NCBI GenBank assembly: GCA_023511475.1
Contig: JAIMBM010000186.1
Span: 1-6,454, forward strand
From: Anaerolineae bacterium
Lineage (GTDB): Bacteria > Chloroflexota > Anaerolineae > SpSt-313
Direction: 5' to 3'
Length of the DNA: 6,454 bases
The position numbers and the translations under genes were made by a program. Below, piece by piece: positions 6,065 through 6,454 of the stretch (position 1 is its first letter; each line of letters opens with the position of its first letter). The notes under the pieces are model-generated. The model did no database searches. It worked only from the letters and a program-made list of their open reading frames with translations, and was not told the origin of the DNA.

Positions 6065-6180
6065 ATCCCCCCGTGTCGGGGGGACGGTGGGGGGTCCCTC
6101 GGAGCAGCAGACGGTGGAGGGCGGCAGTTCCGCCCGTCGCGCGGGGAGACCCCCTACCGTTCCCCCGAAGCGGGGGAATA
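6064..6180. repeat. Nested palindrome: two hairpins that are also arms of a 33-nt inverted repeat
   Basis: Arm 6064-6096 is complementary to 6148-6180 with only about five mismatches in 33. Each arm also folds alone. TCCCCCCG (6066-6073) pairs with CGGGGGGA (6077-6084) around TGT, and TTCCCCCG (6160-6167) pairs with CGGGGGAA (6171-6178) around AAG. The 51-nt centre holds another hairpin, GGGCGG (6119-6124) with CCGCCC (6130-6135). This looks like a REP/MITE-like palindromic unit made of inverted hairpins. It encodes nothing, and no transposase is nearby. Confidence 0.75.
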
Positions 6181-6198
6181 GGAAGGCGGGGTCGCCGC

Positions 6199-6231
6199 GA
6201 GCAAGATGGCTGCAGAGGGCCAAGCACGCTT
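6199..6231 (+). repeat. 33-nt direct repeat, copy 2
   Basis: This is the second copy of the 6032-6064 unit, 167 nt downstream and 18 nt past the inverted repeat. Its end folds as CAAGC-AC-GCTTG (6221-6232); copy 1 keeps the inner AAGC-AG-GCTT. The copy also supplies the 5' strand of the terminator-like stem at 6216-6222. Confidence 0.75.
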
Positions 6232-6254
6232 GTCATGGAGTCTGGCCTTTTCTT
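6216..6254 (+). terminator. Possible Rho-independent terminator after the peptidase gene
   Basis: AGGGCCA (6216-6222) can pair with TGGCCTT (6243-6249), with one G-T wobble, and the stem runs directly into TTTTCTT (6248-6254). The 20-nt loop is long for this class, which lowers confidence. It is the only hairpin in the window followed by a T-run, and its position downstream of the transporter-peptidase unit makes sense. Confidence 0.3.
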
Positions 6255-6297
6255 GTGCTCCTTCTTTATTGCTTTCTGTAGCGCTCCTAAGAGGTGG

Positions 6298-6303
6298 TAT
6301 GAC
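6298..6303 (+). promoter_or_regulatory. Weak extended -10-like element
   Basis: TATGAC preceded by TGG (6295-6297) resembles the extended -10 of the first gene (TGG-TATGAT). No convincing -35 lies 16-19 nt upstream, and no gene begins in the remaining 150 nt. It could serve a gene beyond the window. Confidence 0.2.
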
Positions 6304-6332
6304 GCGGCTTGTGCGGTTGCTGCCCCCACCCC

Positions 6333-6376
6333 GGGGCATTCCGCGCTTTTCCCGCAGGGAAAGCGGGGGTAGCCCC
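6333..6376. repeat. Imperfect hairpin with GGGGC/GCCCC outer stem
   Basis: CGCTTTTCCC (6344-6353) pairs with GGGAAAGCG (6357-6365) around GCA with one bulged T. The outer words GGGGC (6333-6337) and GCCCC (6372-6376) are complementary and extend it into a structure of about 44 nt. No T-run follows. It resembles the other G/C-run palindromes in the window in style but not in sequence. Confidence 0.55.
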
Positions 6377-6454
6377 CCCCGCCCCTCTTCAAGGGTGTCT
6401 TGGGCTCCCCGGGGGCGCCGGGGCCCGCCACCGGGGCCCCCCCCCCACACCGGG
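6377..6454. other. Low-complexity G/C-run DNA at the window end
   Basis: No gene is visible here. The stretch holds a C10 run (6437-6446) and GGGGCCC (6420-6426) opposite GGGCCCC (6434-6440), and it directly follows a C8 run (6373-6380). Such sequence is prone to sequencing and assembly error, so exact run lengths should not be trusted. Confidence 0.5.

Noticed and set aside
3752..6223. 823-residue open frame on the - strand opposite the transporter and peptidase
   Set aside because: It is Gly/Ala/Arg/Gln-rich low complexity spanning two real genes plus an intergenic repeat. It shows no family motif and is best explained as a GC-rich shadow.
6032..6231. A CRISPR array
   Set aside because: There are only two copies of the direct repeat, 134 nt apart, with a palindrome between them instead of a spacer of normal size. 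No cas gene is present.
6032..6231. Insertion sequence with target-site duplication
   Set aside because: The flanking repeats are 33 nt and imperfect, too long for a typical duplication. The interior encodes no transposase, so at most it is a non-autonomous element.
5910..6281. Frames of about 100-120 residues on both strands across the 3' repeat region
   Set aside because: They translate palindromic G/C runs into Gly/Arg/Pro-rich peptides. The inverted-repeat structure explains the sequence better than coding does.

Overview
The window is GC-rich bacterial DNA with four complete genes, all on the + strand. They fall into two apparent transcription units, with repeat-rich noncoding DNA at both ends. 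No gene here fixes the taxon. The ~830-residue nucleotidyltransferase/phosphomannomutase-like fusion is, from memory, typical of Chloroflexota, Actinobacteria and Cyanobacteria. Together with the Lgt-like and M55 genes and the many G/C-run hairpins between genes, it makes me favour a Chloroflexota (Anaerolineae-like) genome, possibly a metagenomic contig. This is an inference of moderate confidence.

Layout: positions 1-454 hold no credible gene. They contain a very stable 46-nt hairpin (26-71), two minor hairpins, a good extended -10 promoter (316-344), and a 64-nt imperfect hairpin (356-419) that would lie at the very 5' end of the mRNA. A strong ribosome binding site follows. Unit 1 is a GDP-mannose-pyrophosphorylase-like fusion protein (455-2947) followed 51 nt later by a seven-helix membrane protein of the Lgt fold (2999-3778, TTG start). 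Unit 2 begins with its own promoter, overlapped by a perfect inverted repeat (3854-3870). It encodes a 12-helix MFS transporter (3911-5197) and, 30 nt later, an M55 zinc D-aminopeptidase of the DppA type (5228-6007). The last 447 nt are noncoding: a pair of 33-nt direct repeats around a large nested palindrome, a possible terminator, and further hairpins and long C runs.

How the genes may work together: unit 1 looks like sugar-nucleotide supply for glycan or glycoconjugate synthesis next to a membrane protein. Its two products share an unusual trait, since each contains an enzyme fold whose active-site residues are largely replaced (the PMM-like half of the first, and the whole of the Lgt-like protein). 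Unit 2 suggests transport of a small substrate, possibly a peptide, coupled to cytoplasmic hydrolysis by an intact D-aminopeptidase. The transporter's substrate cannot be read from the sequence.

I see no defence system, CRISPR array, tRNA, rRNA or transposase. The most noteworthy items are the active-site-poor Lgt homologue, the nested palindromic repeat downstream of the peptidase gene, and the structured leader of the first gene.
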